NCBI GenBank assembly: GCA_035760665.1
Contig: DASTSN010000024.1
Coordinates: 1 to 16,832 of the forward strand
Reading direction: 5' to 3'
From: DASTSN01 sp035760665
GTDB lineage: Bacteria; Bacteroidota; Bacteroidia; Chitinophagales; Chitinophagaceae
DNA: 16,832 bases
Within the stretch, counting starts at the first letter, position 1. Every line of letters starts with the position of its first letter. A model generated the notes under the pieces. It was not told the origin of the DNA and searched no databases. It saw nothing but the letters and a program-made list of their open reading frames with translations. The position numbers and the translations under genes are program-made. Below, piece by piece: positions 6,815 through 15,555 of this stretch.

Positions 6815-8239
6815 TTAATACCCCGGGTTTTGCTTTAAATTGGTATTGAAATTCACTTCTGTTTGCGGAAAAGGTAATTGAAAACGGTGATCTCCTGCAG
6901 GTAAAGAAGTGAATACATAAGGAGTTCCTGAGCCATCAGCCCTTTCTCCCTTAGAGCCATCTCTTTCCACCGGCAGATTTCTTCTTTTAAGATCCCAGAA
7001 ACGATCACCCTCAAAAGCCAGTTCCAATCTTCTTTGCGCATAGATTTCATCCAGCAAAGCTTGACCGCTAAGTGTTTCATCGGTATATCCATTGTACCTG
7101 TTTTCTTTTAACAGTACAAGATCAGCCAAAGCTAAATTCTCCTGGTGAAGCATGTAATATGCCTCGGCCCTGTTGAGTAACACTTCTGCAGTTCTTAATA
7201 CTTTTCCATCAAGCACACCAGCCACACCACCAGGGCGACCGTTGTATTTGATAACATGGTTGTAATTAACACCATTAAACGGACTTGTTGCTATATAAGT
7301 GGATGTACGAACGTCTTCCGGTAAAAAAAGTTGTTTAAAATCATAGTCAACAACATATTCTGACTTTCGCTCACCACCTACCGTTTGATAGTAATTTACG
7401 CCTTGTGAGTTGATATTGTCGGTAGTTGTATTTCTAATTTTGAACAGGACGCCAGCATTTGTTTCGTCTGTCCAAATTTTAGGAAAGGTTGCAATATTGG
7501 GCAAATTAGGTGATGCACCTAACGCTTCGTTTGCATTGTCCACACATTTTTGCCAATCACCTTTGTATAAGTAAACCCTTGACAACAATCCCGCTACTGA
7601 ATTTTTGTTAAGACGATAAATACCATTACTTGTACCGATCAAAGTTTTTGCTGACTCTAAATCAGCAATAACCTTATCATAAAACCCCTGTACAGGTTCT
7701 TTCGAAGGCTGAATTGTGGGATCAGTCGTAGTAACATAGGGTAAAGTAGAATCAGTGGAATTAGCATTAAGATACGTTTTACTGTAAACTCTTGACATAT
7801 CAAAATATAACATTGCCCGCACAGCTAATGCTTCGCCTTTTGCATCGTCCTTAAATGCTCCATCAGGAAATTTATCAATATTTTCCAAAATGGCATTAGC
7901 CCTCCTAATGATAGAGTACCCATCATTAAAAAGTCCGAATGTGTTCTCACCAGTATATCTCCACTCGCCATATGTTTTGAGCGTAAGGCGTCCTGTTTGA
8001 TTAATAATAAGATTATCAGCCAGAACATCTGCAACAATATTCCAAATTCCATTTACATAATAGGAGCCTGCTCCACGCAGACCGGAATACATACCGTTAA
8101 TAGCCAGTGTAACATCCGATTCAGTATTGAAGGCCTGAGATGTTTCAATTTGGTTGTACGGAAAAAGTTCCAGATCAGACTTTTTGCACGCCGCAAAACT
8201 GATCAGAAAGGATAGAAGTATTAATATTTTACTTTTCAT
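6815..8239 (-). CDS. RagB/SusD family nutrient-binding outer-membrane lipoprotein
   Basis: A 474-residue lipoprotein that forms the lid of a SusCD transporter and binds the substrate at the cell surface. The lipobox is SFAAC with the cysteine at 18. The N-terminal part (LELFPYNQIETSQAFNTESD, about 23-42) and helical TPR-like repeats with ALAVRAMLYFDMSRVY (about 137-152) are typical. The C-terminal part has AEVLLNRAEAYYML and RRLELAFEGDRFWDLKRR, and the end is KQNPGY, all family hallmarks. It follows susC by 20 bases and precedes the SusE-position lipoprotein by 28, so the three are co-transcribed. The substrate cannot be read from sequence; the nearby GH3 and esterase genes hint at an acylated beta-glucoside or beta-glucan. 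Confidence 0.95.
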   Translation of the reverse strand: MKSKILILLSFLISFAACKKSDLELFPYNQIETSQAFNTESDVTLAINGMYSGLRGAGSYYVNGIWNIVADVLADNLIINQTGRLTLKTYGEWRYTGENTFGLFNDGYSIIRRANAILENIDKFPDGAFKDDAKGEALAVRAMLYFDMSRVYSKTYLNANSTDSTLPYVTTTDPTIQPSKEPVQGFYDKVIADLESAKTLIGTSNGIYRLNKNSVAGLLSRVYLYKGDWQKCVDNANEALGASPNLPNIATFPKIWTDETNAGVLFKIRNTTTDNINSQGVNYYQTVGGERKSEYVVDYDFKQLFLPEDVRTSTYIATSPFNGVNYNHVIKYNGRPGGVAGVLDGKVLRTAEVLLNRAEAYYMLHQENLALADLVLLKENRYNGYTDETLSGQALLDEIYAQRRLELAFEGDRFWDLKRRNLPVERDGSKGERADGSGTPYVFTSLPAGDHRFQLPFPQTEVNFNTNLKQNPGY

Positions 8240-8259
8240 AAAATTGCTTGTTTAATCTT

Positions 8260-11200
8260 TTAGAATCTGATATCAGCACCAACAGTAAGGGCTTTTAACT
8301 GCGGTTGTGCATACAAGTTATATAATCCGGGTGTAACCAAACCTGATTCACCGTTAGCTTCTCCGACTTCTGGCAGACCTTTAAATTTGGTGCCAAGCCA
8401 AAGATTTGTTCCCTGTACATAAAACCTGATGGATTTGATATGCACCTTCTCGGTAAGGGAGGCGGGCATAGTATACGCAAGGGTGATATCTCTTAATGAT
8501 ATGTAATCACCTTTTTCAAGATATTTATCAGTATCGAAAGTTACACGTTGAGATAAGTCATTAAGATTGGCGTACAAAACTTTGTCACCGGGTTTTCTCC
8601 AATAGTTCAGGGCATCGCTGAACTGTTCGTCTGTCAAATTCTCGCCTTCACTTGCACCAACCTGGTACATATAATTCATGATGTAGTTACCACCAGAATA
8701 ATAGAATTGAGCTGATAAATCAATGCCTTTGTATGTAATCTCAGTTCCAAAGCTACCAAAATACTTAACGAGTGGAGATTTACCTTTCAACAAAACCGCA
8801 TCGCTCGAAAGGTATGTTTCGGTCAAACTTCCATCTGCCTTATAAAAAAGGTTTTTACCATCTGCAGGGTTAATACCAGCCCACCTAACTAAATAATAGG
8901 TATAAGCCGGCTCCCCTTCGACAAATCTTGACAAAGTCTGCGGGACGTTGTTTGAATAAAGTTTTGTGATTTTGTTGTCGTTATTTGAATAAGTCGCAAA
9001 CAGGTTAATTACAAAATCTTTTCTACGAATCAGGTCACCATTAAGTGAAATTTCGTATCCTTTATTTTGCATATTTCCGATGTTACTCGTAAAGCTTGAA
9101 AAGCCTGTAGTTATAGATACATTCTTTGGATAAATAAGATCTTTTGTCTTCCTGTTATAATAATCAAACGTTAAATTGATCCTATTTTTCAGCACACCAA
9201 AATCAAAACCGAAGTCATAATTCTGATTTTTTTCCCAAGTCAGGTCTGGATTTGGCAATCGGGCTGGAACTGCAGCCGGCAAATCAGAATATTTGGCAGT
9301 CAGCGCATACGTACCAAGGTTATCATACAAGCCACCCGGAACAGTACCTGCTGTACCAATGGATGCCCTAACTTTTAAGTTGCTGATAAAGTCTACGTCC
9401 ATGAAGTTTTCCTTCAAAGCATTCCATGTAACACCAACAGCCCAGAAATTGGCATATCGCTTATTGGCTCCAAACCGGGAGGATCCATCTCTTCTTCCAC
9501 TAAGAGTCAAATAATATTTCTTCTTGTAATCATAAGAAATATTTGTAAAATAAGACAGCAATGCCCAATCTTGTCTGCTGGTAGTAGCTGTTTGTGGGCT
9601 ACCAGCATTATCCAAAGTGTTCACAGAAGAAGTAGGAAATCCTCGTGCCGCTAATGTGTAGCTATAGAACTTGTTTTTTGTATACTCCTGTCCAAGCAGC
9701 ACATTTATGGAATGATCCTGCTTAATTACTGTTTTATAAGTACCTGTATTTGTTACTACAAAAGTGAAATCCTGATTACCGGCATCCGTCTTTTGATTAT
9801 ATCCTAAAATATCGGCAAGATTAGACCCGGGTTCAAGATAGTTTTCCTGTCTTAACGTATTATAGTTTATACCTACCTGAGATTTCAACTTAATATTCTT
9901 TAGGAAGGTAGCCTCACCATAGAATGTTGAAAAATTAGAAAGTCTGTTTAATGTACTAGGATTATGATCTGTTCCTTCAAGGGGTGAATAACCTGTATGG
10001 GTAACATTATACGTTACTCCATCGCTTAAATAAACTGGTTCGTATGGATTAAATAAAAAGATTGAAGCGTAAGAGTTTTGAGTATTAAAAAGGGATCGTA
10101 CATTATTTTCTTTACTATATGTTACACCGATATCAGTTCCCATCTTGAACCAGTCGAGTGCATTATACTCCACATTCAACCTGCCACCTGTTTTATTCCA
10201 ATAAGAGCCATATAAAACTCCGTCATTATCGCTCTTATTGAGTGAGAAATAATACCTAAATTTATCTGAGGAACCAGATACAGCAACCTCCTGGTTAATT
10301 AACTTTGCATCTTGCAATAAATAGTCATCCCAGTTTTTAGCTCCTCTGCTTTCTGCGAGACTCCAAAGAGCCTCACGCTGGGCATCGGATATATTAAACA
10401 AATTGGATCCTGCTGGTAAATCTCCATTGTTTACACGATTACTGATCATGGAATCAAGGATAGGATTGGTGTAATTTCCTTCGTACTCGTATTGCAGTTT
10501 TTCCCTGCTGTTCATTAACCGAATATTCTTAAGATCCTGAGCTTTTGATCTTCCGTATTGAAATGAATAACGAACTTCAGGCTTACCTCTTCCTTTTTTT
10601 GTTGTAATAACTATTACACCATTAGCAGCGCGGGAGCCATAAATGGCCTGGGAAGAAGCGTCCTTCAATACAGTAACATCTTCAATGTCATTAGGATTTA
10701 ACAAAGCATAGGCAGTGGAACTAATAGGTACTCCGTCAAGCAAGATAAGCGGCTCATTTGATGCATTGATTGAACCTGTTCCCCTAACCCGTATGTACCC
10801 ATTGGAACCAGGACGGCCACTTTGACCAGTAACCTGAACACCTGTGGCTTTACCTTGCAGGAGTTGTGTAAAGTTCCCAATAGGCTTTTGTGCCAGTTCT
10901 TTACCATCTACACTGGCAACTGATCCTGTGAGATCAACTTTTTTTACAGTTTGATAGCCCACCACTACCACCTCCGTTAAAGACTTATCAGCGGCAGTTA
11001 GTGTAACATTTAAGTTTGGAGAGGCAGTTACAGTTACTTCTACGGGATTCATATCAACTGCAGAAATTACCAAAGTTGATCCAACAGAAGGAACAGTAAT
11101 TTTGTAGACGCCCTCAACGTTAGTGGTTGTACCAATTTTGGTCCCTTTAACAGAAACCGTGGCAAAAGGTACAGGATTACCTTTGTCGTCTGTAACTTTT

Positions 11201-11280
11201 CCAGTCACCGCCTTTTGCTGCGCAAATGCGAAAATTCCACATATCAACAATGTGGAAAGCAGAAATGCAATCTTTCTCAT
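8260..11280 (-). CDS. SusC/RagA family TonB-linked outer-membrane transporter
   Basis: A 1006-residue TonB-dependent transporter that imports nutrients captured by SusD into the periplasm using energy from TonB/ExbBD. Residues 1-20 are a signal peptide ending FAFA. Residues 24-98 are the carboxypeptidase-regulatory-like domain usual in this family (VTGKVTDDKGNPVPFATVSVKGT). A TonB-box-like stretch LTEVVVVGYQ is at 101-110. The plug runs from about 112 to 230 with LDGVPI (181-186) and AIYGSRAANGVIVITTKKG. The rest is the 22-strand barrel, ending in aromatic DIRF. There is no N-terminal STN signalling domain, which fits the absence of an ECF sigma/anti-sigma pair nearby. It is the first gene of the operon, with 479 bases of non-coding sequence upstream for its promoter. 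Confidence 0.97.
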   Translation of the reverse strand: MRKIAFLLSTLLICGIFAFAQQKAVTGKVTDDKGNPVPFATVSVKGTKIGTTTNVEGVYKITVPSVGSTLVISAVDMNPVEVTVTASPNLNVTLTAADKSLTEVVVVGYQTVKKVDLTGSVASVDGKELAQKPIGNFTQLLQGKATGVQVTGQSGRPGSNGYIRVRGTGSINASNEPLILLDGVPISSTAYALLNPNDIEDVTVLKDASSQAIYGSRAANGVIVITTKKGRGKPEVRYSFQYGRSKAQDLKNIRLMNSREKLQYEYEGNYTNPILDSMISNRVNNGDLPAGSNLFNISDAQREALWSLAESRGAKNWDDYLLQDAKLINQEVAVSGSSDKFRYYFSLNKSDNDGVLYGSYWNKTGGRLNVEYNALDWFKMGTDIGVTYSKENNVRSLFNTQNSYASIFLFNPYEPVYLSDGVTYNVTHTGYSPLEGTDHNPSTLNRLSNFSTFYGEATFLKNIKLKSQVGINYNTLRQENYLEPGSNLADILGYNQKTDAGNQDFTFVVTNTGTYKTVIKQDHSINVLLGQEYTKNKFYSYTLAARGFPTSSVNTLDNAGSPQTATTSRQDWALLSYFTNISYDYKKKYYLTLSGRRDGSSRFGANKRYANFWAVGVTWNALKENFMDVDFISNLKVRASIGTAGTVPGGLYDNLGTYALTAKYSDLPAAVPARLPNPDLTWEKNQNYDFGFDFGVLKNRINLTFDYYNRKTKDLIYPKNVSITTGFSSFTSNIGNMQNKGYEISLNGDLIRRKDFVINLFATYSNNDNKITKLYSNNVPQTLSRFVEGEPAYTYYLVRWAGINPADGKNLFYKADGSLTETYLSSDAVLLKGKSPLVKYFGSFGTEITYKGIDLSAQFYYSGGNYIMNYMYQVGASEGENLTDEQFSDALNYWRKPGDKVLYANLNDLSQRVTFDTDKYLEKGDYISLRDITLAYTMPASLTEKVHIKSIRFYVQGTNLWLGTKFKGLPEVGEANGESGLVTPGLYNLYAQPQLKALTVGADIRF

Positions 11281-11759
11281 GTGAAGGTTAATTTTTGATT
11301 AAATATGATGTCTGTCCCGCCTGTCAATAAGACAAAAGCATTATAAGACATCCTTTCTTCTAAAATAGCTGCGCAAGTTAATTTTTTTTTAACAACAAAA
11401 TCATATTGTTTAAACATTAATATGTTACGGTGCATTATAAAAAAATTTAATTGGAATTAGCCTTTTATGTGGTATGAATCAGTGATGAAGAATATTTTTA
11501 TTAAATAAATATTTTATACATAATCTATTTATAACAAACACATTAATCGATAATAATTAATAATACCAATTTTGCGTAGCGCTTTACAATCCAATTTAGA
11601 GTCAACGCATTTCAAAACCGTTTTATAATATCTTCGTCAACAAGAAGAAAAATTAAACAACTTCTTTCAGGCGCAGCCAGTATTTCATGCAATTGTAGCC
11701 ACCATAGGATCGTATTACTTGAAGATCTGTCAAATTTTTACAAATCTGCTCATCATGAT
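11281..11759. other. AT-rich divergent intergenic region
   Basis: No coding frame is supported between susC (minus) and the beta-propeller gene (plus). For susC, TAACTTG on the minus strand (11380-11374) with TTTG at 11399-11396 is a weak promoter candidate with short spacing. An interrupted palindrome, CATATT (11402-11407), GTTTAAAC (11408-11415), AATATG (11419-11424), sits just upstream and could be an operator. For the plus gene, CAATTTTG (11567-11574) is a near match to TAnnTTTG without a visible -33 element. Everything here is low confidence because of the AT-rich composition. Confidence 0.3.
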
Positions 11760-12821
11760 ATGCAACATCTTTCCTCCCAAAAGCCCACTTGCTTCTTTCC
11801 TACACATTTTTTTTTCCTCCTCTTGGCATGTGTGCATAAAAAACAACCTGCTGGTTCTGCCCAGTTTCACGGAAATGAAAGGCATACCGGCGTTTACCAA
11901 CAAACCGGCAGCTACACAAAACTTGGACCGTTAAACTGGAAATTTAAAAGCCAGGGTAAAATTTTTTCTTCCCCTGCAATTGCAGGAAACAGGCTGTATA
12001 CCGGAAGCGAAGACAGCAACCTTTATGCTTTAGATATCGCCACCGGAACTTTGCAATGGAGTTTTCATACTAACGGGGCGGTATCTTCCTCACCTTGCGT
12101 GTACAAAAATTTTGTTTATTTCCTAAGTTACGATGGTAATGTTTACGCCGTCAATACTCAATCGGGTAAGCAGATTTGGAAGTTTAAGACTGCTGGTGAA
12201 AAAAAAGTGGGTGCCAATGGGTTATGGACGATGAAACCTGCCAATATGTATATGGAGGACTTGTATGATTTCTTCCTTTCTTCTCCGGCGATGAACCCCT
12301 CCAATACGGAAGCGGTTTTGTATGTCGGAAGCAGTGACGGAAACCTTTACGCGTTAAATGCCCTGGATAGTTCACTTAAATGGAAATTTACCACGAAGGG
12401 CATTATTCATACCACCCCCGCCGTTGACCACAACACTGTTTATGTTACTAGTTGGGATACATATCTCTATGCCATTGATGCCGTAACAGGCAAAATGAAA
12501 TGGAAATTCAAAACCAATGAACAACCCGTTTACCATCTGATGGAAGGTATCCAGGCATCACCATCCATTGCGGATAGTCTTGTGTTTTTTGGTGCCCGGG
12601 ATGGCTATTTTTATGCTGTAAATGCAAACACGGGCAGCTTAGTATGGAAATTTTTTAATGACAACTCCTGGGTTGTTACCACTGCGGCCATCCTTGACAC
12701 TACTGTTTATTTCGGTACATCCGATACGTATCGATTGCTTGCTCTTGATGCAAAAACAGGTAAAGAAAAATATTATATACAAGCTAACGGTTATGTTTAT
12801 TCGTCACCGGCCATAGCCTGA
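11760..12821 (+). CDS. N-terminal part of the PQQ-type beta-propeller lipoprotein
   Basis: 353 residues up to the internal TGA. A lipoprotein signal with lipobox LLAC (cysteine 24) is followed by a QFHGNERHTG motif (35-44), the usual entry of PQQ-repeat propellers. Repeats of the form S-P-...-VYFG-x-DGxxYALDAxTG-x-WKF are seen at about 70-102, 110-142, 174-210, 217-250, 266-298 and 306-340, and a seventh begins at 348. The lipobox supports this start over an earlier ATG at 11719, which is in another frame. It is predicted to be on the periplasmic face or surface of the outer membrane. Confidence 0.75.
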   Translation: MQHLSSQKPTCFFPTHFFFLLLACVHKKQPAGSAQFHGNERHTGVYQQTGSYTKLGPLNWKFKSQGKIFSSPAIAGNRLYTGSEDSNLYALDIATGTLQWSFHTNGAVSSSPCVYKNFVYFLSYDGNVYAVNTQSGKQIWKFKTAGEKKVGANGLWTMKPANMYMEDLYDFFLSSPAMNPSNTEAVLYVGSSDGNLYALNALDSSLKWKFTTKGIIHTTPAVDHNTVYVTSWDTYLYAIDAVTGKMKWKFKTNEQPVYHLMEGIQASPSIADSLVFFGARDGYFYAVNANTGSLVWKFFNDNSWVVTTAAILDTTVYFGTSDTYRLLALDAKTGKEKYYIQANGYVYSSPAIA

Positions 12822-12824
12822 GGG

Positions 12825-13136
12825 ATGCTTTATTTCGGCGATTTTACAGGCAGGCTTTATGCCCTCGACCGCCTGTCCCGCGAACAGTCCCTGCAGCAAT
12901 TTTCCACGGAAGCCCGGGATAACAACGCTGCAACAGTTTTAAACAAAAAAGGGCGTCTTGACTTTTTGTATACAGCCGGAAAAGATGACCCCATCAATTA
13001 TTCCACAGGTGTTAAAGTGATGAACCAATTTTACACGTTGGGTTCCATTGTTTCATCACCTGTTATTTCAGGGAATCAACTTTTTTTTGGTAGCGCCGAT
13101 AGTTGCTTATATGCTTTAACGCTACAAAATCAGTAA
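12825..13136 (+). CDS. C-terminal fragment of the PQQ-type beta-propeller protein
   Basis: 103 codons in the same frame as the preceding piece and one codon after its stop. It holds the rest of the seventh repeat (MLYFGDFTGRLYALD, 1-15) and the eighth (SSPVISGNQLFFGSADSCLYAL, about 78-99). It has no signal sequence of its own, so if translated alone it would remain in the cytoplasm and is unlikely to fold. Read it with the upstream part as one gene. Confidence 0.55.
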   Translation: MLYFGDFTGRLYALDRLSREQSLQQFSTEARDNNAATVLNKKGRLDFLYTAGKDDPINYSTGVKVMNQFYTLGSIVSSPVISGNQLFFGSADSCLYALTLQNQ

Positions 13137-13259
13137 GATCATGAAAATCATTCACCACCTTTCCGCGTTCGATTTTCAGCAAAGTTACCAGGATAAACGG
13201 TAAAAGAAATGGTGCCTCCAGCCCGGCTGTCGATAAGTCTTTCTAGAGAAACTTAACTC

Positions 13260-15545
13260 TTATTGCAAGATAAAAGCAGCTTCTTTCACGTCACGGGAAT
13301 TTGACCCGATGAACACTTTAAAATCCCCGGGCTCATAAACATACTTTAACTGGCTGTTATAAAACCGCAGATCATCTGTTGAAATTTCAAACGAAACAAT
13401 CTTAGATTCACCTGCTTTCAAAAATATTTTTTGAAAACCTTTCAATTCTTTTACCGGTCTTGTAACACTGCCGACCATATCCCGGATATATAGTTGCACC
13501 ACCTCTTCTCCATCATACTGACCTGTGTTTTGCACCATGATGCTTGCTGTAATTTTTTCACCGGGTTTTAGCACTTGCTGACTTAGCTGTATGTCGCCAT
13601 ACGTAAACTTAGTATAACTCAATCCATACCCAAATGGATATAGTGGATCGTTAGACACGTCCAGATAATCCGATTTAAATTTGGCAAAATCTTCATTATT
13701 ATAAGGTCGCCCTGTATTTTTATGATTATAATAAACAGGGATCTGCCCTGTATTTCTAGGAAAACTTGTTGTGAGTTTTCCGGATGGATTATACTTTCCG
13801 AACAATACGTCTGCCACAGCATTCCCCGACTCTGTTCCGCCAAACCAGACATCCAGCATTGCGTTTACATGGCCATCTTCCCAGGTAAGCGTCAAGGGCC
13901 GCCCGTTAAAAAGTACCAGTACCACCGGTTTTCCTGTTTTAACCAGCGCTTGCAAAAGATTTTCCTGGCTTTCCGGGATGCTGATATCCGAACGGCTGGA
14001 GGCTTCGCCGGTCATGTCGGCTGCCTCACCCACAACAGCCACAACCACGTCTGATTGAGAGGCAATCTCCACAGCTTCTTTCAGCATTTCATCCGGGCTG
14101 CGTTTATCAACTTCCACCTCTGGTCCAAACACATTTGTCCGTTTAATCAGCATTGGATCATCGGTAATATTGGCGCCCTTTGCGTAAAGAATATTGACAG
14201 TATTACCTGCAACATTCCGCATTCCTTCAAGCACACTCACCGACTTTTGCCAGTCGCCGGCAACACTCCAGGTTCCCAGCATATTGCGTTTGCTGTCTGC
14301 GAGGGGACCGATCACGGCGATTGTGCCCTTTTTTGCTAACGGAAGAAGCTGGTTGTCATTTTTCAACAACACAAATGAATGAGCAGCAATTTCCCTTGCA
14401 TCAGCTCGGTTCTGTGGGCTCAGGATTTCTGTGGCTGCCCGCTGTTCGTTACAATACCGGTAAGGATCATCAAATAAGCCCAGTTTGTATTTCGCTTCCA
14501 GTACTGCTCGGCACGCATCATCAATTTGTTTGAGTGTTACCTTACCCTGCTGCAAAGACTTCTTAAGTGTCGTCAAAAATCCCTCCCCCACCATGTCCAT
14601 ATCCACGCCGGCGTTCAGGGCCAGTGCTGATACAGTCTGCAAATCGCCCATGCCGTGATTGATCATTTCATTCAGAGATGTATAGTCAGTTACGACCAGT
14701 CCTTTAAATCCCCATTGTTTGCGCAGCACATCGGTTAGCAGCCATTTGTTGCCGGTTGCGGGAATACCATCCACCTCGTTAAAGGATGTCATCACGCTAG
14801 CCACCCCGGCATCCACTGCAGCTTTATACGGCGGAAAATATTCATTGTACATCCTGATATGACTCATATCTACAGTATTGTAATCGCGGCCGGCCTCAGC
14901 TGCACCGTATAACGCATAATGCTTTACGCAAGCCATTACTGTATTATCTTTTGAAAGATCAGTTCCCTGGTAACCCTTTACCATGGCTTTTGCAACCTGT
15001 GAACCAAGAAAGGGATCCTCTCCGGACCCTTCAGCTATACGCCCCCAACGTGGATCCCGGGCAATGTCCACCATAGGAGAAAATGCCCAGTTCAGCCCAT
15101 CTGCCGTAGCTTCCATTGCTGCTATGCGGGCACTTTTTTCTACCAGGTTCATATCCCAGCTGCAGGATAAACCCAGCGGTATGGGGAATACGGTTTTATG
15201 CCCATGAATCACATCCAGCCCAAAAATCAGCGGGATATGAAGGCGGGAACTTTTCACAGCAATATCCTGTGCCTCCCGAACTTTATCAGGACCGGTAATA
15301 CCAAACAAACCACCTACCTGGCCATTTCGGATTTTCTTATCCACGTCAGTGCTCACCACTGCACCTGTAACAGCACCGCCTGGAGTTACCAAATTCAACT
15401 GCCCGATTTTTTCATCCAGTGTCATTTTTTGCATCAGGGTATTGATGAATGCATTCATTTTTGCATCACCGGCTTTCGTTTTGATTTGCGCCGATAAGAA
15501 CTGCACAAGTAAAATCAGACTGGCAGAAAAGATAAGTTTCTTCAT
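13260..15545 (-). CDS. bglX: Glycoside hydrolase family 3 beta-glucosidase (BglX-like)
   Basis: A 761-residue exported enzyme that removes terminal beta-linked sugars, usually glucose, from oligosaccharides by the retaining mechanism. Residues 1-20 are a signal peptide (FLSAQ), so it is probably periplasmic. The TIM-barrel domain (about 30-360) has GLDVIHG (109-115), DPRWGR (164-169), VKHY (207-210) and the nucleophile motif VTDY with D287. The second domain (about 385-600) has TGEASSRSD with the likely acid/base E514. A fibronectin-III-like C-terminal domain follows (about 650-761, after DPLYPFGYGLSYT). All catalytic residues are present. It starts 10 bases after the GDSL esterase gene, so the two form an operon. 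Exact specificity (glucoside or xyloside) cannot be told. No clear terminator lies between its stop and the convergent beta-propeller gene. Confidence 0.93.
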   Translation of the reverse strand: MKKLIFSASLILLVQFLSAQIKTKAGDAKMNAFINTLMQKMTLDEKIGQLNLVTPGGAVTGAVVSTDVDKKIRNGQVGGLFGITGPDKVREAQDIAVKSSRLHIPLIFGLDVIHGHKTVFPIPLGLSCSWDMNLVEKSARIAAMEATADGLNWAFSPMVDIARDPRWGRIAEGSGEDPFLGSQVAKAMVKGYQGTDLSKDNTVMACVKHYALYGAAEAGRDYNTVDMSHIRMYNEYFPPYKAAVDAGVASVMTSFNEVDGIPATGNKWLLTDVLRKQWGFKGLVVTDYTSLNEMINHGMGDLQTVSALALNAGVDMDMVGEGFLTTLKKSLQQGKVTLKQIDDACRAVLEAKYKLGLFDDPYRYCNEQRAATEILSPQNRADAREIAAHSFVLLKNDNQLLPLAKKGTIAVIGPLADSKRNMLGTWSVAGDWQKSVSVLEGMRNVAGNTVNILYAKGANITDDPMLIKRTNVFGPEVEVDKRSPDEMLKEAVEIASQSDVVVAVVGEAADMTGEASSRSDISIPESQENLLQALVKTGKPVVLVLFNGRPLTLTWEDGHVNAMLDVWFGGTESGNAVADVLFGKYNPSGKLTTSFPRNTGQIPVYYNHKNTGRPYNNEDFAKFKSDYLDVSNDPLYPFGYGLSYTKFTYGDIQLSQQVLKPGEKITASIMVQNTGQYDGEEVVQLYIRDMVGSVTRPVKELKGFQKIFLKAGESKIVSFEISTDDLRFYNSQLKYVYEPGDFKVFIGSNSRDVKEAAFILQ

Positions 15546-15555
15546 ATACAGTACT

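Larger units (their letters stand above)
11760..13136 (+). pseudogene. PQQ-type beta-propeller lipoprotein gene split by an in-frame TGA
   Basis: One continuous reading frame of 459 codons would encode a secreted eight-bladed beta-propeller, but a TGA at 12819-12821 divides it. Both halves stay in the same frame, so this is one nonsense codon and not a frameshift. The repeat pattern (SSPAIA..., then LYFGDFTGRLYALD) runs straight through the stop, which falls inside the seventh of eight repeats. A propeller lacking its last one and a half blades would probably not close. An ATG follows the stop after one codon (TGA GGG ATG), so reinitiation could in principle make both pieces. A sequencing error or a recently inactivated gene are the other explanations. 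The role of the intact protein is not evident: the repeats resemble BamB and PQQ dehydrogenases, but no catalytic cap or cofactor ligands are seen. Confidence 0.75.

Noticed and set aside
12819..12821. TGA as a selenocysteine codon
   Set aside because: No SECIS-like hairpin was noticed after it, the repeat motif at this position does not use Cys, and beta-propellers of this type are not known selenoproteins.
13141..13203. A 20-codon plus-strand frame between the convergent beta-propeller and GH3 genes
   Set aside because: Too short, with no terminator or promoter support and no recognisable motif.
13219..13229. A CAGC/GCTG hairpin as terminator between the convergent genes
   Set aside because: The stem is only four base pairs and no T-run follows on either strand.
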